Shown: one piece after another, positions 10,746-20,795 of the stretch
How positions within the stretch are numbered: position 1 is the first letter of the stretch
How the letters are laid out: every line of letters starts with the position of its first letter
Assembly (NCBI GenBank): GCA_963576565.1
Contig: OY755042.1
Location: forward strand, 6,968,372 to 7,032,371
Length of the DNA stretch: 64,000 nt
DNA from: Aspidapion aeneum
Taxonomy: Eukaryota; Arthropoda; Insecta; Coleoptera; Brentidae
Reading direction: 5' to 3'
Notes under the pieces: model-generated
Told to the model about the DNA's origin: nothing
The model's input: the letters and a program-made list of their open reading frames with translations, nothing else
Databases searched by the model: none
Made by a program: the position numbers and the translations under genes

Positions 10746-11021
10746 GGGACCTATTGCAATAGTGCCAGGCACAAATTGTGCCGGGCACTATATTGACAGT
10801 TTTTCATTATAAGAACAGCTATGTCCTTTCAAAATTAGGCCTTTGTGTATTATACGAGCCGGATTTAATAGTGACGCCACTATTAATGGAAAATAAACGA
10901 CGGGATTTATAAATTCGACTTTGGTATGTCAATTTTGAAAGATCAACTGTCAGTTTGTAATGCGAAACTGTCAATATAGTGCCCGGCACAATTTGTGCCT
11001 GGCACTATTGCAATAGGTCCC
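10746..11021. mobile_element. 276-bp TA-flanked MITE (GGGACCTATTGCAATAG ends)
   Basis: Terminal inverted repeats of about 55 bp start GGGACCTATTGCAATAGTGC and are nearly perfect at the right (ending GGTCCC at 11021). Both sides carry TA, as expected for Tc1/mariner-type insertion. Internal sequence is shared with a diverged copy at 33757-34005. Confidence 0.85.
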
Positions 11022-11519
11022 TATTGTTTTTAATAATTCTATAGACAAAAAGTTGTTTAAATAACATCTTTTGATATTTGGTTTTATTTTCAAGACTTTT
11101 TTTAAACACTGCTCTTTTTTGATAGCTGTTTTTAAGTTAAACAAGATTGCGGAAAATAGTTTTTTTAAACAACACTTTTGGCTGACCCAATAATAAATAC
11201 TTTAGCAATATTGATCTGAAGTAGATAAAACCGAAAATGGTTCAGCCGTTTACATAAAGTTTTTATTTTTTTTCTTAATCCATGCAAAAAAAAACTGTAA
11301 ATACATTAATTTCTAGTTTTTTATGTAATTTATTGTTCAATTTAGCCATGGTCCAACTTTAGTAATGTCTTTTTTTTCAAGGTTGCTTAGTACAGGATGT
11401 TTCCGTATATTTCAAGCAAAATCAACAAAAATTATAAATACAAAAAATGTAGGGTTAGAAAAAAGCCACAAAAAACTTATTTCATATTGCTTCAAAAGGG
11501 GAAATTAGGTAATAGTAGT
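11022..11519. other. AT-rich spacer downstream of the THEG-like gene
   Basis: No gene recognised. An AATAAA occurs near 11193 and could serve as a polyadenylation signal, but the distance to the stop codon is about 530 bp. Confidence 0.3.
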
Positions 11520-11650
11520 TTACCTAACCAGTGCGGAAAGTGCCACTTTTCCGCACACGATTCAGCGGAGTTCGGCCAGCAATCAAGGGCGGAAAAGTCA
11601 CTTTCCGCGCGTGTTAGGTACAACTTTTTTTCTACTCGCGTGAGGCAAGT
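11520..11650. repeat. GTGCGGAAAAG palindromic cluster, copy 3
   Basis: TTACCTAACCAGTGCGGAAA and CTTTCCGCGCGTGTTAGGTA bound an inverted repeat like copy 2 with GGCCAGCAATCAAG inside. The overlapping open frames on both strands are by-products. Confidence 0.65.
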
Positions 11651-13520
11651 TCTCACGTAACTAGAAAAAATATTCAAAACATAATTTTTACTAACTTTTT
11701 ATTTAAAACTAAAAGAAACTACCAATCTTTTTACGACGACTTGTCCTTAATGGGCAACTGTTTATTTAGTCTACTTAGGTAAATTAACTAAAATATTGTA
11801 AACTTTAAATGACAAATAAACTTGTAATATTATAAAAAGATACAGACATGGTAAATATTTTACGGAAAACTCTATAAATTATTATTAGGTTTTGTTCTGG
11901 ATTCAAAAATATATTATATAATTATATTTGGTATAACCCTCGGTATAACCGCTTTGCGCACATTTGCACTTTAACAATCTAATTATATTGGTTTACAAAA
12001 TATACTCCATATCATAATTTTTGAGATAACTTTTTGACAGTTATCAGCTGTTTACCATAACAAATAGCATAGGTCAACGAAAAAAGTTGTAAAAAGTTGT
12101 CTTAAAAATAATGATATGAACTGTAGCACTTGTCATATACCTGATAAGTGTTGACAGTTAACTGTTTCGTCTTTATGGAGTTCCTCAGAATACTGCTTGG
12201 TCAGCACTTATGAGGTTAAGCTTTCGAGTTGCCCGCGGAAAAATACGAAATAAACACAAACCCTTATTTTTACCAGCTTAGCCACGAAAAATGGTTTAAT
12301 TATTAAATGCGAAAGTATTTAAAGTTGACCAAAACATAAACATTTGGTTAATTGAGCATTTTAAAAACAAAAAATAGAAACTGGCTCGTGTAATAAATAA
12401 GTGCTAATATTATTAACTGAGTGTTTACAATAAGCCTAACATAATTTTATTGTGGACAATAACAGTTTGTCTCAATATGGAACAAAATACCTTACCAAGA
12501 AATTTGCTTTAAAACAAATAGTGGCAATAACGCAAATGCAAATTGTTCTGGAAAAATCATACCCTTAATTTACTGTCAGAAATATTTCCCAATTTTAAAA
12601 AATTGCTGTAGTTTTTCAGTTTACATATTTTAAAAATAAATTTTAAATTATATTTTAAACAAATGTAAATATTTTTATGAAAAAAACCCTTCTTCTTTTC
12701 GTGGTTCCATCCGTTATCGCAGGTTGGACAACAATATGGCAATCTTAACCTTGTTCACAGCTATATAGTATATATAGTATATATATATATACTATATGTA
12801 TAGTTGATTCGTTGTCATGCCTAAGTTTACTAATTTAACAGCACCATATCACGTGTAAACCAATAGTTTAATTATTGAAAAACATTGTCAAATCTCTAAG
12901 GCATAATTTTAAATTAAGAAGTCTCATTGTGGACCACCCTCCTAATTGATAGTGTATCGCCGCGGTTAGGGGTGCTTTAGTCGAGCGGTATATTTATACA
13001 ACTTGTCCCTTTCCACGATTACATTAAATTTATTTGGAGGTAGGCGTCCTAGTTGCACATAGCTATGATTAAAGCCAGTTGTTGTTATTGACTTGATATT
13101 AAATTAGACACCAATTGTTATAAAGAATACGTTATATTTAAAGTCAAAAATTATTAATACAAAATCGTAGATCCAAAGTCTAGCATGGTCCTAACATTCA
13201 AATTAATTACGAAAATGCGCTAAAATTAACATTAGCCAATACCTTAGAGTCTATCTACGAACAAAGCTGATTGGTTTTATTACAATTTTTCCGACACAAA
13301 ATTGTCTTCGCAAATTAAAATGATAGAGTCCAAAAAAAAACGTTGTAGGACATAATATTGTGAAATTAAACAAACATAATAAATTTACTCCAATAGTCTA
13401 GATCTCGTCAAATAATAAATGCACTATCAAAATTCAAAATCAATCTTCATCTTTTCATCTTTACTATAATTACTAATCCATATTTATGTATAAAAGTCTA
13501 ATAATTTAATTGTCTACAGT
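11651..13520. other. AT-rich spacer without recognised genes
   Basis: Nothing coding is seen. A TA-rich palindromic run lies at about 12760-12800 (CTATATAGTATATATAG and complement). Confidence 0.4.
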
Positions 13521-13532
13521 AATTAAATAAAC

Positions 13533-13652
13533 GGTAATATTTTCTTTTTAAATCAATGTTCAAATAGTTTAAAACGTAATATTTTCCTTTTAAATCAATG
13601 TTCAAATAGTTTAAAACGTAATATTTTCCTTTTAAATCAATGTTCAAGTAGT
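13533..13652 (+). repeat. Tandem repeat, three units of about 42 bp
   Basis: Three consecutive copies of GTAATATTTTCYTTTTAAAT followed by CAATGTTCAAATAGTTTAAA, with one or two changes each. Confidence 0.85.
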
Positions 13653-13837
13653 TTTAACTTACTTTCTGTCATCGAATCACTAAAATATATTTTTTATTCT
13701 AGAGCAAAAACTCTAAATTTTCTTGAAGACTACATTTTTATATAAAATGGTTAACTCAACTTTTACTAATTAACTTTAATTTTAACTGTTTACTATTTTT
13801 CACTTTTGGCTGCAACTTTAACACTGGTACTTTAATA

Positions 13838-14038
13838 ATGCCCGGATATAATTCAAGAAATCGAATTTATAGGCGATCCCCTCTTGTTTATCCCACAAAT
13901 TTTTATGACGAAACAGGTCAATGTGTTTTGATCGAGCCAGTGTTTCTGAATATAGCTCTAATTAATGAATACAATAGAGTCGTGTATTCATTGCTCCCTA
14001 ATATAAACAATTTCCTAAGGCGTGGACAAAACAGGTAA
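13838..14038 (+). CDS. Weak candidate: unknown 66-aa open frame
   Basis: An ATG frame of 66 codons (starts MPGYNSRNRIYRRSPLVYPT) with mixed, non-repetitive composition, in contrast to the surrounding low-complexity DNA. No domain, signal peptide or membrane segment is recognised. The stop is followed by AAAATGGG and no partner exon was found. It could be a small gene, an exon or chance. Confidence 0.2.
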   Translation: MPGYNSRNRIYRRSPLVYPTNFYDETGQCVLIEPVFLNIALINEYNRVVYSLLPNINNFLRRGQNR

Positions 14039-14039
14039 A

Positions 14040-15230
14040 AATGGGATTTTTGTCAACCTCTTTTGTGGCTCATTTAATTAATTTCATTTGTAATTTTGCG
14101 ATCGATCGAATCAACAGTGCTCTCCAGTGAAAATAAGTGTTAGGGTTTTAGTTCAGCTGGCTTCATGTGAGTCTCAATCATTTTATTTTAACTCTTGTTT
14201 TTTATTTTTGGTTTAAATATTACTTGTTTATCTACTGGTCTCTCAATATTTGTTTTTATTATTTTTAATTTTTGGTTTTTATTATTTTATTTTAAAAATA
14301 ATATTTTTTTATTGTTGTGATTTTTTCACTTTCTTGCTTCGATAATACTTGTATATTTTCTGCCAGTTTTAGAATATGTTTTTAATATTTTCAATTTAGG
14401 TTTTAATTAATATTTTTCTTTTCCTTAAAAAAAAAATTAATTTTATTTTTTTTTTACTTTATTTTTTTTTAATTTGAACTTTAATGAATATTATTTTTTT
14501 TTCTTAAAAAAAAATAATATCTAATTTATTTTTTTTTTTACTTATTTATTTTTCATCGTGTTAAATATTATTATCCACTAAACGGAAATCTTGAAACTTC
14601 TCATATTTTTGATAAAATATTTTTATACTTTATTAAATAAACCCCGACCTTTACAATAGCAACGTCCTGATTTTTCGTCCAGGGGGTCGATTTTTGTCAT
14701 TTAGACTCCCGTCCGTTTTAGCCGACTAAAAATTTTAACCTTATAAAGCATTGAGTTCAACTAGAACTGGCAAAATATTGTGGAAGATTTCTGCTCAATA
14801 TTTTGAACCAAAAAGGCAAAACAACCTTAGATTAGTAAACACAACATTCTAGAGCGAATTTTCTTATGAATTTCATTCTAAAAAGGAAACAAAAACCGTT
14901 TGAAGATACGAATTGTAAGCCGAATTTATTTCTCAGTGTTGCAATCCTGCCATTGCCATTTTTTACCAACAATACCATTTTTTGGTAAAAATGGTTCACT
15001 ATGGTAATTGAAGTTTTAGCCGAAAAAATAAATAAATAATACAAGTTCCATATTACAAATTGCAAGTCATTTTTAAAAGCGTGTTACAAGTATTAGGCCA
15101 GTGGAATTACCATATTTTAAGGCAAAAAAAAAGAAAATTATTAACAGGACTAAAAGCACTAGAAATTGTAGAGCGGCGAAAAACGAAGTTAAAAAAATAA
15201 ATGCGTGAGCAGGGGCGTTGCGGGTTAGGT
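14040..15230. other. T-rich low-complexity spacer
   Basis: Runs of T and A dominate 14200-14560, with A8-10/T8-10 inverted stretches near 14428 and 14503. A short hairpin (CCATTTTTTACC / GGTAAAAATGG) lies near 14955-14995. No gene is recognised. Confidence 0.4.
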
Positions 15231-15238
15231 TTGGGGGG

Positions 15239-16385
15239 GAGAAAAACTGACCACGCATTACGAGGCTGAAATTTCAAGAGAACTTATAGTGAAAACCGCA
15301 TTTTGAAATATCGTCTCGTCTTTGAGCTACGGGGGCTTTTTGAAAAGTCTGCATTTTGGAGGGGGGTCTATAACTTCGTTATTATTGGAAATATTGATTT
15401 AGAGTAAATTGCAATTTTATAGACTTTGTCACGAGGAATTCAACCGCTAAATTAAATTTTAACTGTCACTTTTAGTTTTTGAGATATGACATAAAGTTGC
15501 ATTTTTTCTTATGGAATAGCCTATATTTTAATTAATTTTTGAATTCGTGATTGAATTCTTTTCAAAATGATGTATCATATGTCATAGTTTGATTGAGCGG
15601 TTTCGGAGATAATTAAAGTTTTTTATTTTTGTCTAGTGTGCGTTGAATGACGTCATGCGCCATTGACGTGAAAGCCTTGCGGTCAAATCCTACTTCAATG
15701 CTCCTATAGTTTTGTTATCTTATACTATGCAAATCAAGTTGGCCTTGCGTCCTGGCGTTTTGTCATTGTTTTCAATTGTTTAAACAATTTGACATTACGC
15801 TTTGATATGAAATTATTTTTCACAACAGCGTTTTAATTTTATTTTGAAATATGTATAATTTTTTTAAAACTTTTTATAACTAGGCTTTGAGGGCCGTCAG
15901 CTGAATTATAATTTTTCCAAACCAGCCTTACTATATTTGTGACTGTGTAAAATAATAAAAATACTGGAGTGCCTTTACCTGCCTCAGCAAATAATCATAG
16001 CGCACTAGAAATAAGTGAAAAAGCTGAATCTCTCCTAAACCGCTCAATCAAACTATGACATATGATACATCATTTTGAAAAGAATTCAACGACGAATTCG
16101 AAAATTAATTAAAATATAGGCCATTCCATAAGAAAAAATGCAACTTTATGTCATATCTCAAAAACTAAAAGTGACAGTTAAAATATAATTAGCGGGTGAA
16201 TTCCTCCTGACAAAGTCTATAAAAAAAATTTCCACTAATAACGAAGTTATAGACCATCTTCAAAAATGCAGACTTTTCAAAAAGCCCTCGTAGCTCAAAG
16301 ACGAGACGATATTTCAAAATGCGGTTTTCACTATAAGTCTTCTCTTGAAATTTCAGCCTCGCAATGCGTGGTCAGTTTTTCTCTG
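15239..16385. mobile_element. Large palindromic (foldback) element, about 1.15 kb
   Basis: The left arm (about 15239-15640; for example CTGACCACGCATTACGAGG, CAAGAGAACTTATAGTG, GATGTATCATATGTCATAG) is repeated in reverse complement at about 16020-16385 (CTATGACATATGATACATC, CACTATAAGTCTTCTCTTG, CGCAATGCGTGGTCAG). The spacer of about 380 bp is not coding. Just beyond the right arm is GGGACACCCTGTAC, a motif seen at other element ends in this window. Confidence 0.85.
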
Positions 16386-16748
16386 TCTCCCCTAGAAGTA
16401 CCTTAAACCCCCTAAAAGTGCCCAATTTGGGACACCCTGTACTTACTTATTTCTTTGTTATAACAATAGTATATAAGCATTTATATTTTTTGTTTAAAGT
16501 AAAATAAAACACAGTATTTCATGGTATTTTTTAATAAAAAAGATGTTCATACGAAAATCTCACACTTTTTATGATTGACACATAGATCTTTTAGAAAGTG
16601 TAAAGAAGTTCTCAATTGATTTAACTGCAAAGGCTTTCGGAATTTCAACAAAAACTGTATTGAGGACAAAAGACCTACAGACTCTTCCTGAGTGAATTTA
16701 AAAAAAATATTTCAGATATATTTATAAATATAAATATTTTGAATCAGT

Positions 16749-16820
16749 GCCTCGGTGGCTTAGTGGACGAGCGTTCGCCTAGATAGCGAAAGGTCGCTGG
16801 TTTGATCCCAGCCTGAGGTA
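16749..16820 (+). tRNA. tRNA-like sequence (anticodon AGA), probably pseudogene or SINE head
   Basis: A complete 72-nt cloverleaf can be drawn: acceptor GCCTCGG / CTGAGGT (7 pairs including two G-U), D-stem GCT/AGC, anticodon stem TTCGC / GCGAA around loop CTAGATA, short variable loop AGGTC, T-stem GCTGG / CCAGC around TTTGATC, and discriminator A. The anticodon would be AGA (Ser), but serine tRNAs have a long variable arm and this has five bases, and the T-loop lacks the usual TTC. Intragenic A-box (TGGCTTAGTGG) and B-box (GGTTTGATCCC) elements are recognisable. It is more likely a tRNA-derived SINE head or tRNA pseudogene than a working tRNA. Confidence 0.55.
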
Positions 16821-16989
16821 AATCTTTTTGTTATCTTATTTTTCCTTGCCCTTATGCCACTAAATTCTCTTCGTTGTTTAATTTATATCTAGGGCGCTAA
16901 AACTAACCTTTGTAAAGTTAAATATGTTTTGTTTTTACAAAAGTTTATTAGAAATTTAATATAACATAATAATGTTATCGCATAAAATT
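16821..16989. other. Short spacer, possible 3' UTR of the second THEG-like gene
   Basis: On the minus strand an AATAAA overlaps the TAA stop of the neighbouring exon. Nothing else is recognised. Confidence 0.3.
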
Positions 16990-16992
16990 TAT

Positions 16993-17147
16993 TTTGGCAT
17001 CGCTAGTTCCAAAATTCTTTTGGTAGGTCTATAATTTAGAGCACTAGGAGTAACACTCGGTATGCTATCCAGTTCCTCGTCTTCAGTTCTGTCAATTTTT
17101 TTTCTTGTTACATGCTTTGGTCTTGCGAGAGATTTTATTCTTTTCGT
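16993..17147 (-). CDS. Second THEG/SPMAP2-like gene, terminal exon
   Basis: On the minus strand an acceptor (CCTCACTTTTTAG) is followed by an open exon reading TKRIKSLARPKHVTRKK, an acidic linker (RTEDEELDS), then SALNYRPTKRILELAMPK and TAA. Two THEG motifs (RIKSLARPK and RILELAMPK) and the SALNYRPT spacer match the last exon of the plus-strand gene (SALTYKATPRILEMAKPK), with the final repeat again directly at the stop. The open frame continues past the acceptor into a TA microsatellite, which is not coding. No upstream exon was found; a 0.8-kb palindrome and transposons occupy that side. The two genes are convergent paralogs about 6.3 kb apart. Confidence 0.75.
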
Positions 17148-17224
17148 AGCTAAAAAGTGAGGCAATAGTAGAGTAAATTTGTAAAATAAAGCTGCAAAAA
17201 GGGTATATTTTTTTATATTTGGCA

Positions 17225-17262
17225 TGGTAGTACCTAGAGTCCCTGTATGTGTTGACATATTT

Positions 17263-17318
<56 letters not shown>

Positions 17319-17960
17319 TGTGTCCACGTAAGTTGGCGGCATATGGGAAACTTTTTTATTATTAGCTTTACGAAAAAAAGTTATTCTTCATAAAAAGTTC
17401 TGCATGGTCCAAAACCTAAAATGCAACCATCAGATGTTAAATTTTTTCATTATATTACGAGGTTTGTCAAAAAATGTGATTTTTGCTCTTGAGTAAAGTA
17501 CCTTTCTTTTTGACAATATCGAAAATTGTTATAAAGAAAAGATGTTTAGAATTAAAAATAGCTTTCAAATATTCAACATTGTTTATTTACATTATTATTA
17601 TTTGCATCCTAGATTAATTATGCTTTAATGTGCAAACTTAAATTTCCAACGTAATCGCAGAAAATGTAGAAAAAAAATATTTTTTAATGTAAATAAACAA
17701 TGTTGAATATTTGAAAGCTACTTTTAATTCTAAACATCTTTTCTTTATAACAATTTTCGATATTGTCAAAAAGAAAGGTACTTTACTCTGGAGCAAAAAT
17801 CACATTTTTTGACAAACCTCGTAATATGACTGAAAAAATTTAACATCTGATGGTTGCATTTTAGGTTTTGGACCATGCAGAACTTTTTATGAAGAATAAC
17901 TTTTTTTCGTAAAGCTAATAATAAAAAAGTTTCCCATATGCCGCCAACTTACGTGGACAC

Positions 17961-17998
<38 letters not shown>

Positions 17999-18033
17999 AA
18001 ATATGTCAACACATACAGGGACTCTAGTAGTAC
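17225..18033. mobile_element. Palindromic element enclosing TA microsatellites
   Basis: The outer arms (TAGTACCTAGAGTCCCTGTA / complement at about 18000-18033), two TA microsatellites (17269-17314 and 17965-17996) and inner arms of about 270 bp (CAGTGTGTCCACGTAAGTTG ... mirrored to CAACTTACGTGGACACATG) form one palindrome around a 90-bp centre near 17590-17680. Part of the inner arm (AAAGTACCTTTCTT) resembles the sequence at about 1690-1790. No coding capacity. Confidence 0.85.
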
Positions 18034-18780
18034 CTAACACCAAAAGCTAAATTTTCATTCGAGGATCCCCGATTTTCCAGCCTCAGAATCCAAGATGGCG
18101 GCTGCCAAAGTTAAGAAAAAAAATGTTTCCTTGTTTTAAGAGAAATTAAATTGATTTTGATAAAGTTACTTTAAGAGGGATATACTTAATTTAAAAATGT
18201 AAAAAAAATTACACCTGTTACTGCAAAACAAAATGGCGGCTATATTTAAAAAAAATCGTTTTTCTTCGATATTTTCTTTATTTTTTGTGCGATATTTATT
18301 TTTATTACCTCATATTAAAGCTACTGACCAGCTCTTTAAACGTGCTTAAATAAAATGATAAGTTTCTCAGCCGACATAAAGATGGTGCTTAATTTGTCAG
18401 AAATAAAAAGAGCTTTACAACCTGTAGATCAAATTAAATTTTGACAAAAATTTTTTTTGGATTTTATCAGTAGTAAGCCAGATTTTATAAAAATTTATAA
18501 AAAGTTTAAGATGGCGGCCGAAGTTCAGATAAAAAAGTTATTTTTTTGTTCTTGTTTGACACAACTAGTATTGCCGTGTAATATATTGATTTATACTAAA
18601 TGGGGGTTCGCCGATTTTAAATATTTCATAATAAATGACATATGTCTATTATTATCCAAGATGGCGGCGATCAAAATATAAATACAACAGTATCTTTTTT
18701 GGTTTGGTAAATATTTTTAAGGTATGTAGTTTTATATTAGTTTTAAAGATGGCGGTCTGTATAAAATCTTAATAAAAAAT
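18034..18780. repeat. Region of dispersed AAGATGGCGG motifs
   Basis: AAGATGGCGGC-like motifs occur at about 18092, 18232 (AAATGGCGGC), 18508, 18659 and 18747, spaced by AT-rich text. The same motif marks the CCGGGTGGGCC element (4430, 46890, 47765, 48105). Probably a decayed relative; no gene is recognised. Confidence 0.4.
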
Positions 18781-18816
18781 ATTCCTGAGGTCACACCAAG
18801 CTGATTTAAAGCAAAT

Positions 18817-19305
18817 TATAGTTTTTGCAAAGTCAATTGACGAACCTCCTAATACGGGGTTCTATCGATTTCATGAAATTTTGCTTGATTCTGCCCGTCA
18901 AAAGTTATCCAAATTCATATGAAATCTTCCTGGTATAATTTCAACCCTACCGACAGAAAAGAGCCGCGGCTCTTTTCGGTCCGACCACAAAGTATTTGTT
19001 TTCTGACCGACCGAGCCTAGGTGGATAGACGGCACCTGATTGGCAGATTTTTTTGTGATGCGCTTTTAATTGCTTTCGGGTGTGTATTTCGGGACCTCTT
19101 TAGTCGGCAGTATGCAGAGTTAGAAAATAAATCAGTGTCGTTTCTGTAGGTGTAGGAATAGTAAGTTTTATTATCTATTTTTATTTCTAATTAAATGAAA
19201 TAATTTTCATGAGTATATCTACCGCCGCCCATGTCACTTTCTATAAAGGATATGCCGATGGTCGGCTTTTATCTTTGTTCAACTGACTTTGCAAAAACTA
19301 TACCT
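18817..19305. mobile_element. Inverted-repeat element TATAGTTTTTGCAAAGTC
   Basis: TATAGTTTTTGCAAAGTCAA at 18817 is mirrored by GACTTTGCAAAAACTATA ending near 19303, an arm of about 23 bp with one mismatch. A GC-richer palindrome (AAAGAGCCGCGGCTCTTTTC) lies at about 18957-18976. No transposase is seen. Confidence 0.55.
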
Positions 19306-20376
19306 TGGTCCGAAATTGCTCCGTTTTCGAGTAGGGAACAATCTTAAATTACGTTTCGCTAAGGGAAGGGGGAGGGGGCGTTAAGCATTCCGTAAATTTT
19401 AATTTATTTATTTAGTGCGCTATGAAAGGGGGGAGAAGGGGTCAAAAAGCCTAAATTTGTGCGTTACCTAATTTAAGAATGGCGCCCCATACATACACAT
19501 ATTTTCATGTGCGTTATCCTGGCAGATGATACGCGGCTGTTAGTAGCCGCAAAAGATAGGCAAGGCAAGAAAAGGGATATAAGATCAAAAAATAAATTAC
19601 GACTTAAAAATTTGTCGTATTTATCTTCGTAAAACTTTTAAAAAATTATGGATGGATTATGGACACTTTTTTACTGTGGCTGTTAGTAGACGCTTTACAC
19701 TGCACTTTTGAAAGTTTAAAATGGGGATCACTTTTTTCTGAGTGTGTGTTTTTACTTTTTAGCTTCCTAGCCCGCGCATCAATGTTTAGAGAAGGTATTA
19801 TCCGAGAATAGCAAACACAGAGAAGAGACAACAAGCCGTTTGGAAAAATACATTGCATTGGGGTCTAAAAGGGCCGGTTTATCAATGGAGGGATACCCTT
19901 CGAGTTCGAGATAGCCCGGGGTTAAAGTTGTCAAGTGTTTATCCATCCAAGGTTAACTGCAAACTCGAGGGTTAACCCTAGGCTAACTTGACCCGCGCTC
20001 GGACGGCAGGGTAACGTATTTAGCTCTGGGTTAACCACAAAATTTCGAATTGTTTTAAAGTGTTTTTTTTTTTATTTTGGTTGATTTTTCTCAAAAGCAT
20101 AACATTTAAATTGTTTACTTTAATTTTGTAAGTGTTAAAAAGGATGCTCCGAAATTTTTACAACAGCAGCGGCGATACTTTATATGATGTGAGGCTGAAT
20201 TCCTCACAGACATGAAGATTTTTGCAATGGGAGCAGTCTACCAAGCAAGCCTAAAATAAAGTTTCTTTTTTCTATGAGCAAGATAATGTTTAATAGAAAA
20301 GCACTCCATGAATAACCCAATAAATATCCCACCCGCCAACAGAGGTATACCTACTATTTGTGCCGAACCACAATAT
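19306..20376. other. Spacer left of the Gypsy element
   Basis: No gene is recognised. It contains GGTTTATCAATGGAGGG at 19875, which has a perfect inverted partner at 28154-28170 on the other side of the Gypsy element, and GGGTTAACC-type short palindromes at about 19920-20035. Confidence 0.4.
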
Positions 20377-20781
20377 TGTTACGGGTTCACAACGACAAAT
20401 TAAAACTCGCAATTGTTGAAAACGATACGTCAATTTATTTCGACAAATTATGTACAAAAACACGCACTTAAACTTGCTAATAATTCACTACTATAATCGG
20501 TCTATTAACTTCGTGTTAATATCTCACGACCACTACAGCAGGTTATCTGTGACTAACTCCTGGTGCGCGACCCCGGCCCTATATATAGGATCGTCCATCT
20601 CTCTCGAACTTTCCGGCAGCCTTCGACGTCCGGAAAGTTCCCGCACTACCGCGACCGCAAGCCACAGACAACGCAACTAAAACCTAGACTAAGAATACAA
20701 CCTTAAGATAAATCGACCTAATACTACACCAAACCTAAATAAATTCCAATTATAAAATTTAAATAACTTAAATTTGTAACA
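20377..20781 (-). repeat. Gypsy 3' LTR
   Basis: 405 bp, TG...CA ends. In element sense it lies downstream of pol. It contains a CCCTATATATAGG palindrome at about 20578-20590 that could act as a TATA region. Confidence 0.93.
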
Positions 20782-20795
20782 CTATCCTCCTCTTC
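20782..20795 (-). other. Polypurine tract of the Gypsy element
   Basis: On the minus strand GAAGAGGAGGATAG directly precedes the 3' LTR, the expected place for plus-strand DNA priming. It overlaps the pol stop codon by two bases. Confidence 0.8.

Noticed and set aside
19646..19858. 70-codon minus-strand frame
   Set aside because: No recognised motif and no partner exon; length is within chance expectation.
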